A DNA stretch of 64,000 bases from Halocaridina rubra (GCA_037179515.1 JAXCGZ010020991.1:22501-86500); one strand, 5' to 3'. Positions 1-14,988 are shown, counted from the stretch's first letter. The notes: generated by a model from the letters alone, not told the origin. Program-made: numbers and translations.

Positions 1-1035
<1,035 letters not shown>

Positions 1036-1215
1036 CTGAGGGAGGGGGGGTAAGAATACTTCCTCCGTGTTCCCCTGCGTTTCGTAAAAGTCGACTAAAT
1101 GGGGCAGAGCAAGGGAACTGAGAATCCCCTCCTCTGTATTTACTTCCCACAAAAAGTCAAAATACTTTCTTTGACTCAGCCACCCCATTTAGAAGGGGGA
1201 ATATGGCTATGGTAA
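1036..1215 (+). repeat. Dispersed repeat, family D (copy 1)
   Basis: GC-rich element that starts in a G-run, contains 'aaaagtcgactaaatgg', and ends 'gactcagccacccc..agaagggggaatatggct'. Related copies lie at 9944-10128 and 58853-59032 (plus), 41335-41476 and 38287-38400 (minus), and a 3' part at 63655-63742. The terminal block 'CCCCTTRTAAGGGG' plus a (c/t)cagcca motif is shared with the large foldback at 1912-2389, so the two families are related. 'Family D' is a local label; the class of element is unknown. Confidence 0.8.
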
Positions 1216-1752
<537 letters not shown>

Positions 1753-1911
1753 ACTAATGTTCAGTTAATAAAATCTTGTTCTCTAGCCAACCCACGAATT
1801 GTGGTAAGCAATGTGCTTCATGATGTTAGTGAAAATCAAGTTCAGAAGATCAGTGTAGAACTTCAAATTTGGATCAGAGTATGTATGCACATGATGATGA
1901 CCTTATTGAAA

Positions 1912-2389
1912 ATTAACAATGTCATGAATATACATATACATAGACACAAGCCTCATTCCCCCTTGTAAGGGGGGTGGCCGAGCCAAGAAACGTGCATTCA
2001 CCACGATCCACATACACACCTCAACCACTCCTCTCAGCTCCTTGGAGATAGAGGGTTGCCACGTCTCCCTCTTTCCACCCTGCTTGGGTCACCCACAAGG
2101 TAGGTGGGCGAGGATATTCTACAATGAGGCCCTACAGCCGCAGCTGGTTTACCAGCTGTGGCTGTCGGGCCTCATTGTAGAATATCCTCTCCCACCTACA
2201 TTGTGGGTGTCCCAAGCAGGGTGGAAGGGGGGGAGACGTGGCAACCCTCTATCCCCAAGGAGTTGAGAGGAATGGTTGAGGTGTGTATGTGGATTGTGGT
2301 GAATGCGCGTTTCTTGGCTCGGCCACCCCCCTTACAAGGGGGAATGAGGCTTGTGTCTATGTATATGTATATTCATGGCTTTGTTAATA
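1912..2389. mobile_element. Large foldback element (inverted repeat about 2 x 238 bp)
   Basis: The left half (1912-2148) is the reverse complement of the right half (2151-2388), with about 94% identity by eye over the inner 200 bp. The dyad centre is at 2149/2150 inside 'CAGCTGGTTTACCAGCTG', so there is essentially no loop. Outer ends read 'attaacaa.g.catgaatat' and its complement. Each arm contains the 'CCCCCTTGTAAGGGGG' motif also found in family D, and a single-arm relative lies at 15508-15612. Open frames across it (2042-2400) are symmetrical by-products. It may be a foldback transposon, or two head-to-head copies of a shorter repeat. Confidence 0.85.
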
Positions 2390-2912
2390 TATACATGTAA
2401 AATTATTATAATCTGCGAGTACTCTTTTTTTTTCCAGACTGATTCAATCAATTTTTATGAACGGAAGTTATGATATGCGAAACTCCACAAGGATCTTATA
2501 GTGGTACTAAATGATGGACAGACTTATATTTAAGAATAACTGAGCTCCCTATCGAACTCCGACAAAATTTCTTAAGTTGTGCTCACCAATACAACCAACT
2601 CCTTCATGTGCCTTGTTCAGTGCTGCATGGACCACCCTAGGGAGATGAACTCGGGTTCATGTGAGCAACGATGAATGATTAGTTTGTCATCCATAAATGT
2701 AAAACTTAGTGATATTGCAATTCATTCTTTCTGATTATAAATTATATTCAGAAATAATTTATTACTGTACGTTTATTATTTTTATTGTAATCCTTAAGGT
2801 AAGTTGTGTTTGCTTTTGAGAACTCAGGTTATCGGGTATAGAGTCAAAAGTACTGTATTTGCCAAAATTGCTCAAAAGCATGTGATGTGGAACATTGTTA
2901 AAAAATTAGAAT
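2390..2912. other. No gene seen
   Basis: AT-rich sequence between the foldback and the TTC array; nothing supportable. Confidence 0.4.
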
Positions 2913-2913
2913 C

Positions 2914-2977
2914 TTCTTCTTCTTCTTCTTCTTCTTCTTCTTCTTCTTCTTCTTCTTCTTCTTCTTCTTCTTCTTCT
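2914..2977. repeat. (TTC)n microsatellite
   Basis: About 21 TTC units. On the minus strand it reads (GAA)n and follows directly after the moderately GC-rich 2978-3230 stretch, like a tail. Confidence 0.95.
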
Positions 2978-3230
2978 CTAGTAAAAAAAACGGACCCCGA
3001 TGATACCCAGGCTTGGGTGTGAGCCAACGTCTCCACATGTCTGCAACGTTTGGTCGCCAGAACTTTTTGTGGTGCTAGGTGGATAGGACAGTACATCAGC
3101 CCCCTTGTACCTGGTGCATCGGTACTTGGCTCTCTCCCAAAAAGCACAGGGCTCGAATTCCAGTAGTAGAATGCAAAAGTACCCCAATCAAGAACTATCA
3201 TGGGACACAAAGTAGACACTTGGTACATCG
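2978..3230 (-). other. Possible retroposed fragment of unknown kind
   Basis: A GC-richer block, open on the minus strand in two frames, ending in the (GAA)n tract. The translation has no domain I can name. The GC contrast and the tail-like simple repeat suggest a retroposed piece, but this is inference. Confidence 0.3.
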
Positions 3231-4003
3231 GTTTTGTTTATTTTCATCGTAAAAGTAGAGAGAAGGACCACGTGTGATGGTGAAGTTAGTAGAGGAATGG
3301 TAGCTTATGCATAAGATTATTTGTGTAAGAATGATTTTGGTTTATTGTTTCTTCATTATGTCCTGAACTTATGAAGATACAATTTCACTAATTTCTCCTT
3401 ATATTTAATATTGCAACCACTGTACCTGTTGAGTTGACAAGTAATGTATGCATTCTAGTATTGGCACTGTGCCTTCATAATAAGATGTCTTATTTTTCAG
3501 AATCCACCGAAATTACAAAACAAATAAGTAAATATGTCCTCGGGACCTTTTGGAAGGCCTTCCTACTAATATAGTCTGGGAAAGATGACATTTGGCGGTA
3601 CACCCTAGGGGCGGATGCCGGACCTTAAATACATCACAAGTAAATGAGTTTCAGTGCCATGCAACTGAATGACATAACTCGGAAGTGGGTCTCTAATTTT
3701 AGCGAATGACAGGTCTCCCCTCTCTTGAACGTCCTCGTGGTTTTAAATAATTTGTTTGTTTGTGACTTCAAGACATAACCAGCCGTGACTAGTATCCTTG
3801 GGCTGATTTATAGACCACAAATAGAGTAAAGAAGTAGAAGAAGAAGAACAAAGAAGACAGTAGTGATTTTCGTTGTCTTGGCTGTGAGGGATGTAATAAA
3901 ATGGTTACTTCTTATGCATTGTAAAGAAGCTAAAACAAAAGATGTCACGCCTTCTTGAGGCTGAACATGATAGGATAACACCTGTCAACTCAGAAAGCTA
4001 GAC
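3231..4003. other. No gene seen
   Basis: Unique-looking sequence with stops in all frames. A GC-richer patch at 3540-3760 could be an old repeat. Confidence 0.4.
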
Positions 4004-4028
4004 TCTCTCTCTCTCTCTCTCTCTCTCT
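4004..4028. repeat. Short (CT)n tract
   Basis: About 12 CT units abutting the 5' end of the SINE that follows. Confidence 0.9.
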
Positions 4029-4230
4029 GCTGGCTAGTACAGTGGTAACGCGCTGGCTTCGCATTCACGAGGTCGAAAGATCGGTCCCCGTCCAAGACCG
4101 AGAGTTTAAGCTGTTTACTGGCAGGAACTGCTGTGGGTGGACATCACAGTGGGGGTTGGGGCTTGTCCTGGCTGACGAATACCCATTGTAAAATGGAAAT
4201 AAAGTTTATTATTATTATTATTATTATTAC
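4029..4230 (+). mobile_element. tRNA-derived SINE with a LINE-like 3' tail (S1a)
   Basis: The head has a pol III A-box-like 'TGGCTAGTACAGTGG' and a B-box-like region near 'GAGGTCGAAAGATCGG'. The body continues 'gagagtttaagctgtttact' to 'ggctgacg'. From 4178 the sequence switches to 'AATACCCATTGTA' and 'ATGGAAATAAAG', then (TTA)n, closely matching the 3' end of the LINE on the minus strand at 49326-49376. A second copy of the head is at 41889-42108 with a different tail. This is a non-coding retroposon, and the tRNA-like part is not a functional tRNA gene. Confidence 0.85.
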
Positions 4231-4235
4231 TCTCT

Positions 4236-4296
<61 letters not shown>
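4231..4296. repeat. (CT)n microsatellite after the SINE tail
   Basis: Starts directly after the SINE's (TTA)n tail. The LINE at 49326 shows the same (TTA)n-A-(CT)n order on its own sense strand. Confidence 0.95.
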
Positions 4297-6243
<1,947 letters not shown>

Positions 6244-6310
6244 CTGTGCTTACGGGAAAGAACCCTATGCTTTTAACTCCCCTTTTCCTTGAACGGTTTC
6301 GTTTTTTTTT
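6244..6310. repeat. Short dispersed repeat
   Basis: 'CTGTGCTTACGGGAAAGA' followed by 'accctatgctttt'. The same phrase occurs at 48806-48880 and, in the opposite orientation, at 25026-25060. At 48806 it lies just downstream, on the minus strand, of a decayed LINE C-terminus, so it may be a LINE 3'-end piece. Confidence 0.6.
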
Positions 6311-7782
6311 TGTTTTACTCATTGGTACCACATATGCCCTTAAAAATATGAATGCAGTTAGCACTGACTTCTTCCTTGCTTTACGAATTCCGATCATCAA
6401 ATATTCTTACTTTTTTAATACTTCAGCAAAAGCGAGCAGCAAAAATATAAACATAATGCATTAATTAACTTGATTTTCATCGGATTTCAGACAAGAATGA
6501 AAGCATGTTTTGTTATATTTTTGTTAAATTTCATTGTATACAGCTAAAAAGTATATAACCAAATAGATAAAAACTGTGAAAATATTTGATCGAATTATAT
6601 CGAAAATCCATATTTATTCAAATAAAGATGAACCATAACTTGAGTAGACGGGTTGAACTAAATACAATATCCATATTACCTTCTCTATGTAAGAGACGCG
6701 TTATGCCAAAAGGCTTTGGGCGTTCTGAGCCAAGTTATTTCACGAGATGTTTTCACACTTGCGAACGCGATGGTTAGTTTTATTTGAGGATATGGTAACG
6801 AGAAGATAGAAGCAAATGCTTTTGAAAGAAATATGTTTGCAGTTTCAGATGAAAGGGAAAGAAATGGCATTTTATTTGCACTGGTAAACAATCACCAAAC
6901 TTTCACCTCTATCTTTTTGGTATCATAGATATTCCATGAGCTTTAACTCTCCTGTTTACTTTTAATAGTGTATTGGAGTAGTAATGGGTTATTGTTAATG
7001 ATTTTCTATTATTTTGTATATTTAGTAAAGCATCTTAATGTGGTTTTTCAAGTATTCCAAATCTGAAGCCTGAGAGACAGTACCATTGTATTGCACACTC
7101 AAATCTTGTTTGTGTACAAAAGACACTGGTCCTTATATCATACGTATTTTTATTATTACTGCAGTGAATATAAGCTAAATTTTAAGATTTTGTTGTTGCA
7201 AGAGAATGCCAATTCCCATAAGATTGACTTGAAGCCCCATCCTCCTTTCCTCCACTGTTTAACAAGCCCCTCCCCCCTAACCATCGTCTGCTGCCATCAG
7301 AAAATTGAACTATATTTTTTCCTTTAATTATATTATTTCATTTTCGTTTTCTTTTCCTGTAATTGCTATTTCTATTTTATATTGCCATGTTTATGTATAA
7401 CTTATTTTTTAGTGGTTTGTAATCGAAAGTAATACATAGATGGCCGGTCCCTATTAGTCCCAATTTTCATTGATTCTAATGGGAAAAATGGTTTAGATTT
7501 GTGATTAGTGCGTTTTCATGGCCCCAATTAGCGACAAACAGCGGGGACTTCCTGTATTTAATTTCCTAAGTTTAGTATGATAGAAGGAAAACGAGAGATA
7601 AGAGTACCATATAAGACAAGTTCATTTCAGCTGTAAAGAAAGTCAAGGACGTGAAAAAAAAGTATATTTAGTACTATTTATATTTTCATGCATCCTTGGA
7701 CACCTTCGTCCTGTCAATAGTTGGGTCCAACTATGAACAATTTCTTCAATAACAACAAACCTTAAAATCACACTTTACATTT
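6311..7782. other. 3' flank of the zinc-finger gene, no gene seen
   Basis: AT-rich sequence downstream of the zinc-finger stop codon on the minus strand; it should include that gene's 3' UTR. Candidate minus-strand poly(A) hexamers (tttaat or tttatt on the plus strand) occur at about 7557, 7323 and 7147, but none can be preferred. Confidence 0.4.
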
Positions 7783-10700
7783 TTAATTGTGACAACAATC
7801 CAGGTGTGTAATGTAAGTGTCCATACAGTAAAATTGTTCATCGCATAAAGGGCAAACTACTTCCAACTGAGCCAAGCGGAACGAATCATCAATGATATGT
7901 CCGGATAAAGTCGCTATTCCTGTATCCTCTTCTTCACTTTCATACAAAATCATAGATTCTTTATTTTTCGCCTCGTCTTTTACTTCATTAAGTGGGAGTA
8001 CACTGATAGAAGGTTTCGAGAGCTCAACTGGTAATAAAGGAGATTTAGTGACCTCAACTGGTATTAAAGGAGCAGAATCGGGCATTAAAACACTGTTATT
8101 TCCTTCAATCTGACTCTGGTCTTCAAAAGGAAATATGGCACCAGGAAGAAAAGTCTCAATTTCGGATTTTTTGTCACTTTTTAAGAGCATATTTATTGGC
8201 AGATTTGTATTATTCATTTCTCCTTTACAAGCTGGCTGAATCCTACCAGAAAGCAAGTTCATATTAGATGCACAGTTACCATGTCTTGTAACATCACTGC
8301 ACTCCAAAGTCTTAGGATCAAGCGTAGTGACCATCAAATTCTCAAAGGAATTCAGATTTAGTTCAGACATTAATTCCTCACCGGAGAATAAGTGATGCCC
8401 ACAAATACCCGCATAAGAATTGTCGCCAAACTTTTCACCTAGTCTAACAAGTAACAAAGAATCTTCCTTACTATCGCACTCTGATACCGCACATCTTCCA
8501 TTCTTTGAGATAACGAGGAGTGAGTTGTCTTTTTCTGGCTCTGATACTGTTGGGTTACATGATATATCTCTAGTAAGCATATCACACTTAACAACTGAAG
8601 ATTGACTTGGGCTAGTTTCGTTTTGTTTGCACGCAACATCAACATTCCCTGGAGAGGAACACTTTAACGATATGTCCCCAAAGGATTCATTTATATTAGG
8701 CTCAGTGGTAACAACATTCGAAGAAATAATTATCAAGTCAATGTTATCTGGCTTTAACAGGCATGTTGGTGATGATGATGAGAAAGATGGACTCGATAAA
8801 AGCAGAGATCCAACTCCACTGCTGTTTACATTTTGTTCAACATCAACAGCTGCAACTGTTGTTGACACATGGACACTATTTTCTTCTGCAACTGTGACTT
8901 TAGGTTTAATGGGACGATACGTTTTCTTAAGTGTTTTCTTACTTTTTGAATAACTCATTTCTTCCAGTGGTGCACTTGCATTTTGGTCAAAAGTGTTCTG
9001 AGATGCAGTCTGCTTTTGGCTTAAATCACTGGACACTGCAGAGTGTCGCTTTTTTCGATGAGCGTAGAGGGTATTTTTATATGCTGTTGCATATCCACAA
9101 ATCTCACACTTGTATGGTTTTTCACCTGGAATAAAATAAATTGCTAATCACATACTTATATGGAACATAGTTACCAAAATAAAACAAGAGTAAATCCATG
9201 TCCATTACAGAAAAGTCATTTTTATAAGCCTGTTAAAAATCTTCTTCACAAGCCAATTAAATTAGGTCAAAAAATGTCTACATTTATATACAAACCTCTA
9301 TGGTTGTTTTCATGATACTTAAGCTGATTTTTGGTCCTGTAGCAACTCCCACACATGTAACACTGAAAGCTCTTCGTCATGGTGTGTCTCATTCGATAAT
9401 GTTGATTGAGATGAGATGCGCTAAGGTAAGATTTTCCACACTCAACACATGTATATGGCCGGACACCTGTGGTATATTTTTGTTTTAATAAGTGCAAGAG
9501 GAATTATTATATGCAAGCACCAATAACAAAAACAGCTCAAGAAAGTACTTTATAATAAAAATTTCATGTTATATGCTTAACCCATAGTAAATATAAAGAC
9601 ATCTTCATTATAAGCTCTATAAGGAAGAGGTCCTAAAATAGACCCTAAATAGTTACGTTTTATAACATTTAGGGAGGAAAATAGTTACGTTTTATAACAT
9701 TAGGGAGGAAATAGGCATAATTTTTTCACCCAAACCCCCTGAGAGATATTTTTGTAGTCATCTTCTACAACATAAAATAAATATTTTTTTCCTACAAAGG
9801 TCAGTTAAATGGCTAGCACCAAATGAAAAAAAAAAACAGCTCAGCCTTTCATTCCTCTATCTCTTATTAATGGCTCTTAGACACAAGAAATACTTTCTCC
9901 TCCACTATTAGGAATAATAATAATAATCAACAGTATGATCCCCTTGAGGGAAGCGGTAAGAATACTCCCTCCATGTTCCCCTGCGTGCCGTAAAAGTCGA
10001 CTACATGGAGCAGAGTCAGGGGATTGGGAACCCTTCCTCTGTATTTTCTCTTCCTGCATAGTCAAAGTACACTGCTTTGACTCAGCCACCCTCCTTATAA
10101 GGGGGAATATGGCTGTTGTATATAGACAGACAGAACAGTATGATAACTATAACCAAAGGAAGAAAAATAAAATATTTCAATCTTCCACACGCTCTGGATA
10201 TGTACTGAAACAATTTCCTTAAAGCAGAACATACCCAGATGAGAGAGACGATGTTTATTCATATAACTTTCAGTTGAGAAGCTTTGATCACATTTGTCAC
10301 ACTTGTATTTGAGATTCTGATGGTACCTGAATATAACCAATTGAAAAATTAAAGATCTGGTGAAAATATAACGGTATTTTAATTATCTAATTGCAAAAAA
10401 TATACTGAACTGTATATGGTATGCTTTCAATGAGTATATCGCAAAAAAATTATTACATCAACTTGTAGCCCCTTCAACTTGGGAATAATATATTCAAAGA
10501 AAGACAGATGTAAGGAACGGGGTGTAAATATATAAATGACATATGTAAATGGACAGAAAATATACATATAACTGATTACTGTTACTGTTACCTATAATGA
10601 CAATGCATGAGACTGACAGACGAAAACACCTTTTTGCAGCCATCTTGGATACAAGGAATAGTTTTTGGCTTGTGCACAGACACCATGTGTAACCTTAAGG

Positions 10701-12819
10701 TATGACGATCTAGAAATGAAAGATACTAGGCATAAAGAACCATAGTAGTCAATGAGTACTATAATTTAAAGTGCATGCATGTAGATAATGGAAATCTTTT
10801 TATTATGTAACATAAGAAATAAATTTCGTTTAAAATTTCTTTAATCACACATCATGAACTTCGGGACCACAATATACAAGGAGTCTGTTATATAGAGATA
10901 AACATGACTAATGCTAATCATGTGTGCCTTGTGTAGAGTATTATATATGAAGTCAATTAAACTGTGTTCAACTACCTCCCATAAAACTAGTATCTGTATA
11001 AATATGTGCCCCAAAATATAAATATATAGTTTATTTTAGGAGGAAGAACTCAAGTCAAAGGCAATGAAAGATAGGAGATAGCGCCTCAGCCCACTGCACA
11101 AGGAAAACAATGTGATACGATCAACCTACCTCCGAAAGACTTGAAGCAAAGCTCACAAGAGAATTTGACTTCTGATGCTGCTCTGTGAATCCTCTGGATG
11201 TGATTCATGTAAGATGATCTTAACTTAAAATTCATTCCACACACACAGACGAATATTGGAACATCTGAATGAATAGCCGTGTGTGACTTCAGCGCACTGA
11301 AATACAGTATATGATTATCTTAGAGCTGTAAAAAATAAGTATTTTTTAATGTAAATTTGATCATATTTAGCAAATCCATTATATTAAACGAACAAAAAAT
11401 AATTATCTCCATGTGAATCTAACCACAATTAGAATATATATTGTAGAACTGGTATTCAAGAGGGACTACAGTGGTCGAGGGATCAGAATGCTCAAACCAA
11501 GGGTTGACAGACCCGTCATCAAGCTCAACGTGGAGCAATAGGAAGGGTATCCCAGCCTTAATTCCCCAGCCACGCTCTACTTTCACCCACATAATGGGGA
11601 CTGATAGTGACAAAAAACGAGCATTATCATAATAAATTGGCATTTTACTTCGCATAATTAGATTGACTTCATAAACTTAGCACAGTTTCCATGGTAATAA
11701 TTACCTAGAGGCTCATGAGATAACTAATTCCCAAAAAGGTCCCCTAATATAAAAGAGTGGAATCCCCCATTGTACTTGTGTAAATATTTAATGTTGCTTC
11801 TTATTTACTTACAAATTAAAAATAAACGACTTTCCACAGTGATTACAAACAAATGGTCGTTCTTGACTGTGTTTTGTTAAAACATGTCTTCTACAGCTCT
11901 CTCTTGAAGCAAGTTTCTTACCACATACCTTACAAAGATAAGGCTTGCCTGAAATTTAATGATAAATTCTTATTGAAGTCACTGAAACTCCAGACAAAAG
12001 AAATATTTTACATCATATTGAACATGTTGCTTATGATTCATAGTGTATCTGCCTGAGGACAACCACCTGAGTATATTTTAATTCTTACTGACTGCCAGTC
12101 TCTGTAGACTTGAGAAATTTATAAATAACTTGACTTACAATCAGAAACAAATCATAATTTGTTGAGACTGGAAAGCATGTATAAATTTCATACTCAAATT
12201 ATCTGATTACCTTTGACTGGTGGAAACGATGTGTATGAAACAAATCGAGGTTTTGCTACACCTCTATTTTTCCTTGGTGATAGTATTTCTTCAAGTTCAT
12301 TATCACCAGCAGAGCTGAAATAAGTTAAAAATTATGTAAAGTTACTTTTGCTGAACTAATGATAAATAAATTTAGCAAAATAAATATATTTACTGTATTA
12401 AATATATTTTCTTCGGATACTTATGTACGCTTGGCATTACGTTTGTAGTACAAATATAGCTACTCAGGTTTCAATCTACAATCTGTATTTAATATTTTTA
12501 TCTTTTTCAGAATATGGGAAATGGATAATTGGCAGAGTTATTAAAACAATTTGATCCTTCCTAACGTTAACAATAATAATGCGTCACAAACATACCTCTT
12601 CACAGCCTGCGACAAATTGGTATTTGCATCACATACTGACAATTCACTATCTTGAAAAAGATCAGGAGAACTCACATTATCTGCAGCCTCAGTGCTTTCA
12701 TACCCTACTGGAGACCAGCAGTGGGAAAACTCTTCGTTATTAGGACTAAAATCCACTTTTCCATTGAGATAATAATCTAAATAAAGTAAATCTTCTTCTT
12801 CAACTGCAATATCTTCCAT
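7783..12819 (-). CDS. C2H2 zinc-finger protein, 10 fingers, 8 coding exons
   Basis: Exons on the minus strand: 12819-12596, 12314-12211, 11948-11813, 11296-11130, 10709-10592, 10326-10235, 9466-9296 and 9125-7783. Every junction is AG/GT and phases agree (2,1,2,1,2,1,1), giving 2355 nt and 784 residues. Residues 1-109 are acidic and finger-free. Fingers have first Cys at about 115, 144, 172, 202, 230, 259, 287, 316 and 344, with typical linkers such as GEKPYKC; a tenth (CPLC..H..H) ends the protein at 762-783. A Ser-rich, probably disordered 390-residue stretch separates fingers 9 and 10. Finger 3 is atypical (C-x-C) and finger 5 has C-x4-C. The protein is probably a nuclear DNA-binding regulator; I cannot assign an orthologue. 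The start Met at 12819 heads the first acidic exon. Confidence 0.9.
9650..9712. repeat. Tandem duplication, about 31-bp unit
   Basis: 'tagttacgttttataacatt' plus 'agggaggaaa' occurs twice in a row inside a zinc-finger intron, with one-base differences. Confidence 0.9.
9944..10128 (+). repeat. Dispersed repeat, family D (copy 2)
   Basis: Same layout as 1036-1215: 'aagaatactccctcc', 'gtaaaagtcgactacatgg', then 'gactcagccaccc' and an imperfect CCTTATAAGGGGG end. It lies in a zinc-finger intron, antisense to that gene. Confidence 0.8.
11462..11625 (+). mobile_element. SINE-like repeat, family B
   Basis: tRNA-like head ('cagtggtcgagggatcagaa') followed by the family B body 'ggtatcccagccttaattcc' and 'atggggactgatagtgac'. 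Copies or parts occur at 27051, 45055, 55084 and 60345 (plus) and 61780 and 41150 (minus). The copy sits in a zinc-finger intron. Confidence 0.7.
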
Positions 12820-12857
12820 GCTGGTTATGGGAAGAGCCAGCAGCTAAAGATTCCACT
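12820..12857 (-). other. 5' UTR part of the zinc-finger start exon
   Basis: A good acceptor (pyrimidine tract then 'ccag') ends at 12858 on the minus strand, so the start exon probably begins at 12857 and is preceded by a 5' UTR intron. An upstream non-coding exon ending at a GTAAAT donor near 13730 is possible but unproven. Confidence 0.5.
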
Positions 12858-13221
12858 CTGGATATAAGGAGAAAATCAGTGAATATCCTAAAAACTTCAT
12901 AATACTTAATATCACTGAAAGAGTCAATATAAATGAGAAGCATTGAGAAGGTCCCTTTTTTGGGGGGGGTATGCAACTAAATAATACTATACTTCACCAA
13001 TTCAAAGACTACCAATATTTGTAATTGAGATATAGCAAATGTACTAGTTATCATGAAAAATACATATACAGGAATGTATATTTATTTGATTTAACAATTA
13101 TCATTGACATGTAAAACGATAATCTACCACTACTGAAGTAATGGAGGCAAATTCACAAGTCTCACACAATATTACCATTTTATTGTATCCTGGGTCAAAA
13201 ACTCCAAATTTCCACCCTTCC
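12858..13221. other. Upstream of the zinc-finger start exon
   Basis: Probably 5' UTR intron or promoter region of the zinc-finger gene; AT-rich with no other gene visible. Confidence 0.4.
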
Positions 13222-13500
13222 CATTATTAATGGAGGAGAAGAGAACAAGATGATTGTGATCGGTTTTACGTCACAGACTCCTTGTCTACTAAGAATGCCC
13301 TTCTAACCTCAGACTCTCCCCAATATTAATGGAGGAGAAAAGAACAAGTTAATTGTGATTGGTATTACATTCCAGACTCCTTTTCTACTAAGGGCTTGGA
13401 CTGTTACCCTTTCTAACTTCAGACCGTGGCGGGCTGCGAACCCTCGACCTGATGAATCAAAGCCGGGAGCGGTACCGCTGTACCACGGTGACCACAGAAG
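13222..13500 (-). mobile_element. tRNA-like SINE, family A, partly duplicated
   Basis: On the minus strand it starts with the tRNA-like head (GTGGTCACCGTGG.., B-box-like region near 'ggtcgagggttcgc'), then 'ggtctga.gttagaaagg' and 'acgtaaaaccaatcac'. The 3' part is present twice (13222-13310 and 13323-13410): 'attaatggaggagaa.agaa' recurs about 101 bp apart. Other family A copies lie at 20648, 39967, 43238, 56968-57233, 58005 and 59335. Confidence 0.75.
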
Positions 13501-14795
13501 GGAACATGTCGATTAATTGACATTTTGGATTGGAAGTGGCTTTTGGTGTATTTTTAACCTTTTATATTTTAAAACCACTCTGGGATTTGTAGTTCTTTCT
13601 ACACAAATATTTCCCCACACTTCCCATTATTGAGGAAAGCAAATAAATCACAGAAATCACCATTTTCTGAAAGAAAAAAACTTAAACTATAATGTCAACA
13701 ACTCGTGGGGTGTGAAGATAAAAATTTACCTTAATGAAAATCGTTTTCCCTGATAATTGTCACTAGATTTCAATTTCCTGATACCAATGCGGCGTTATAT
13801 GTACACTACATTACTTTCACGTACACATTAACCTAATTATGGAAAGATTTGTATTGTAAGGGACGAAATCTTCACAAGTATGACCTAGTCCAGCTCCAGT
13901 ATTAAGTACTCTCTGAAATATATCGTCTTGGCCCATTGTATCATTCCCAGATGAGCTTAGAGAAAATTGGTAAACAAACTCAAAACTACGAGAAAATATT
14001 GCACTGACAGTAGAATAATAATGGCAATATTTACGATTCCTTAGAGCGCTGACAGGTTTTTGTTTTGGTAGTATATTTACTTTATGTACTATTGCTTAGT
14101 TGGAGCTGTAAGTTGTGCTAATCCCTCTAGATGTGATGCTAATCTTTGTTTATATCCTACTTTCTCTTCTTATTTTTCTTATTCCTCTTCTTCCTCTTAT
14201 TTTTTTATTCCTCTTATTTTTCTTCTTCTTCGTATTTTCTTATTCTTCCTCTTCTTTTTTTCTCTCTCTTAAATTATTAGAACCACTAAAGTCACGGAAT
14301 TATCTCCTTGTTGATTTTAATGTATATAACTATGTTTTTGCCTCTGAGCATAGAGCTATATAATTTTAAAGCAATTATTATACCCTTGATTGATACTACC
14401 GTGAACTGAAATTATCAAAAGCTTTTTAATATTTACACAATTTAGTTACAGTAAGTTCGATATTTCAATAATTTGTTTAAACTGAGTTCGACATTTCAGA
14501 ATACTATTTTTGTTCAGATGTAAACAAGCTCCTGAATCCGTTTCCCAAACTATTCAAAATATTGTATGCATAACATAAATGTGTTATTTCACGATCCCAA
14601 CGAGTTGATAATTGGTAATATATCAAAGTTCCTAAGGTATTTCCTAACTAGGGCGAACTAACTTAACTAAACCTAACCTTCCCTGGTAGGTAATTGTTGA
14701 CTTTCACACCACGCCAACGTGGGAAATTAAAATACAGACCATGGCTAGATTACTTAAGTTTAAAACAATTATTTCAGTTATTGATTTATTACTTA
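13501..14795. other. Intergenic, possible first exon of the zinc-finger gene
   Basis: No recognisable coding region. The minus strand has a plausible GTAAAT donor at about 13730, which could end a non-coding first exon. The pyrimidine-rich 14155-14270 is low complexity. Confidence 0.4.
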
Positions 14796-14940
14796 GGTAA
14801 TTTAACAGTTTAATATCGCACACTATTCCTAGCCAACATTGATGGTTAGGTTAAGAATTGTCATGTTAGTATTTCATTCATAACCTAACCTTCCATCTAT
14901 ATTGGCTAGGAATAGTGTGCGATATTAAACTTAAATTACC
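14796..14940. mobile_element. Inverted-repeat element, 145 bp
   Basis: 'ggtaatttaa.agtttaatat' and 'cgcacactattcctagcca' at the left match, reversed and complemented, 14895-14940. The arms are about 60 bp with a short spacer, as in a MITE or foldback. Confidence 0.8.
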
Positions 14941-14988
14941 ATTTCTTAAATGGGGATGAACAAACCAAATCTAAATTAATATAATCTT

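Noticed and set aside
2042..2400. Two overlapping 74-80-codon frames
   Set aside because: They lie inside a near-perfect palindrome and have no known domain.
2978..3230. 118-codon minus-strand frame as a gene
   Set aside because: Two overlapping frames are open, neither has a recognisable domain, and the end is coded by (GAA)n.
9650..9712. CRISPR-like repeat
   Set aside because: Two adjacent units with no spacers in eukaryotic intron DNA; it is a simple tandem duplication.
13731..13860. Non-coding first exon of the zinc-finger gene
   Set aside because: Only a plausible GTAAAT donor supports it; not enough to annotate as an exon.
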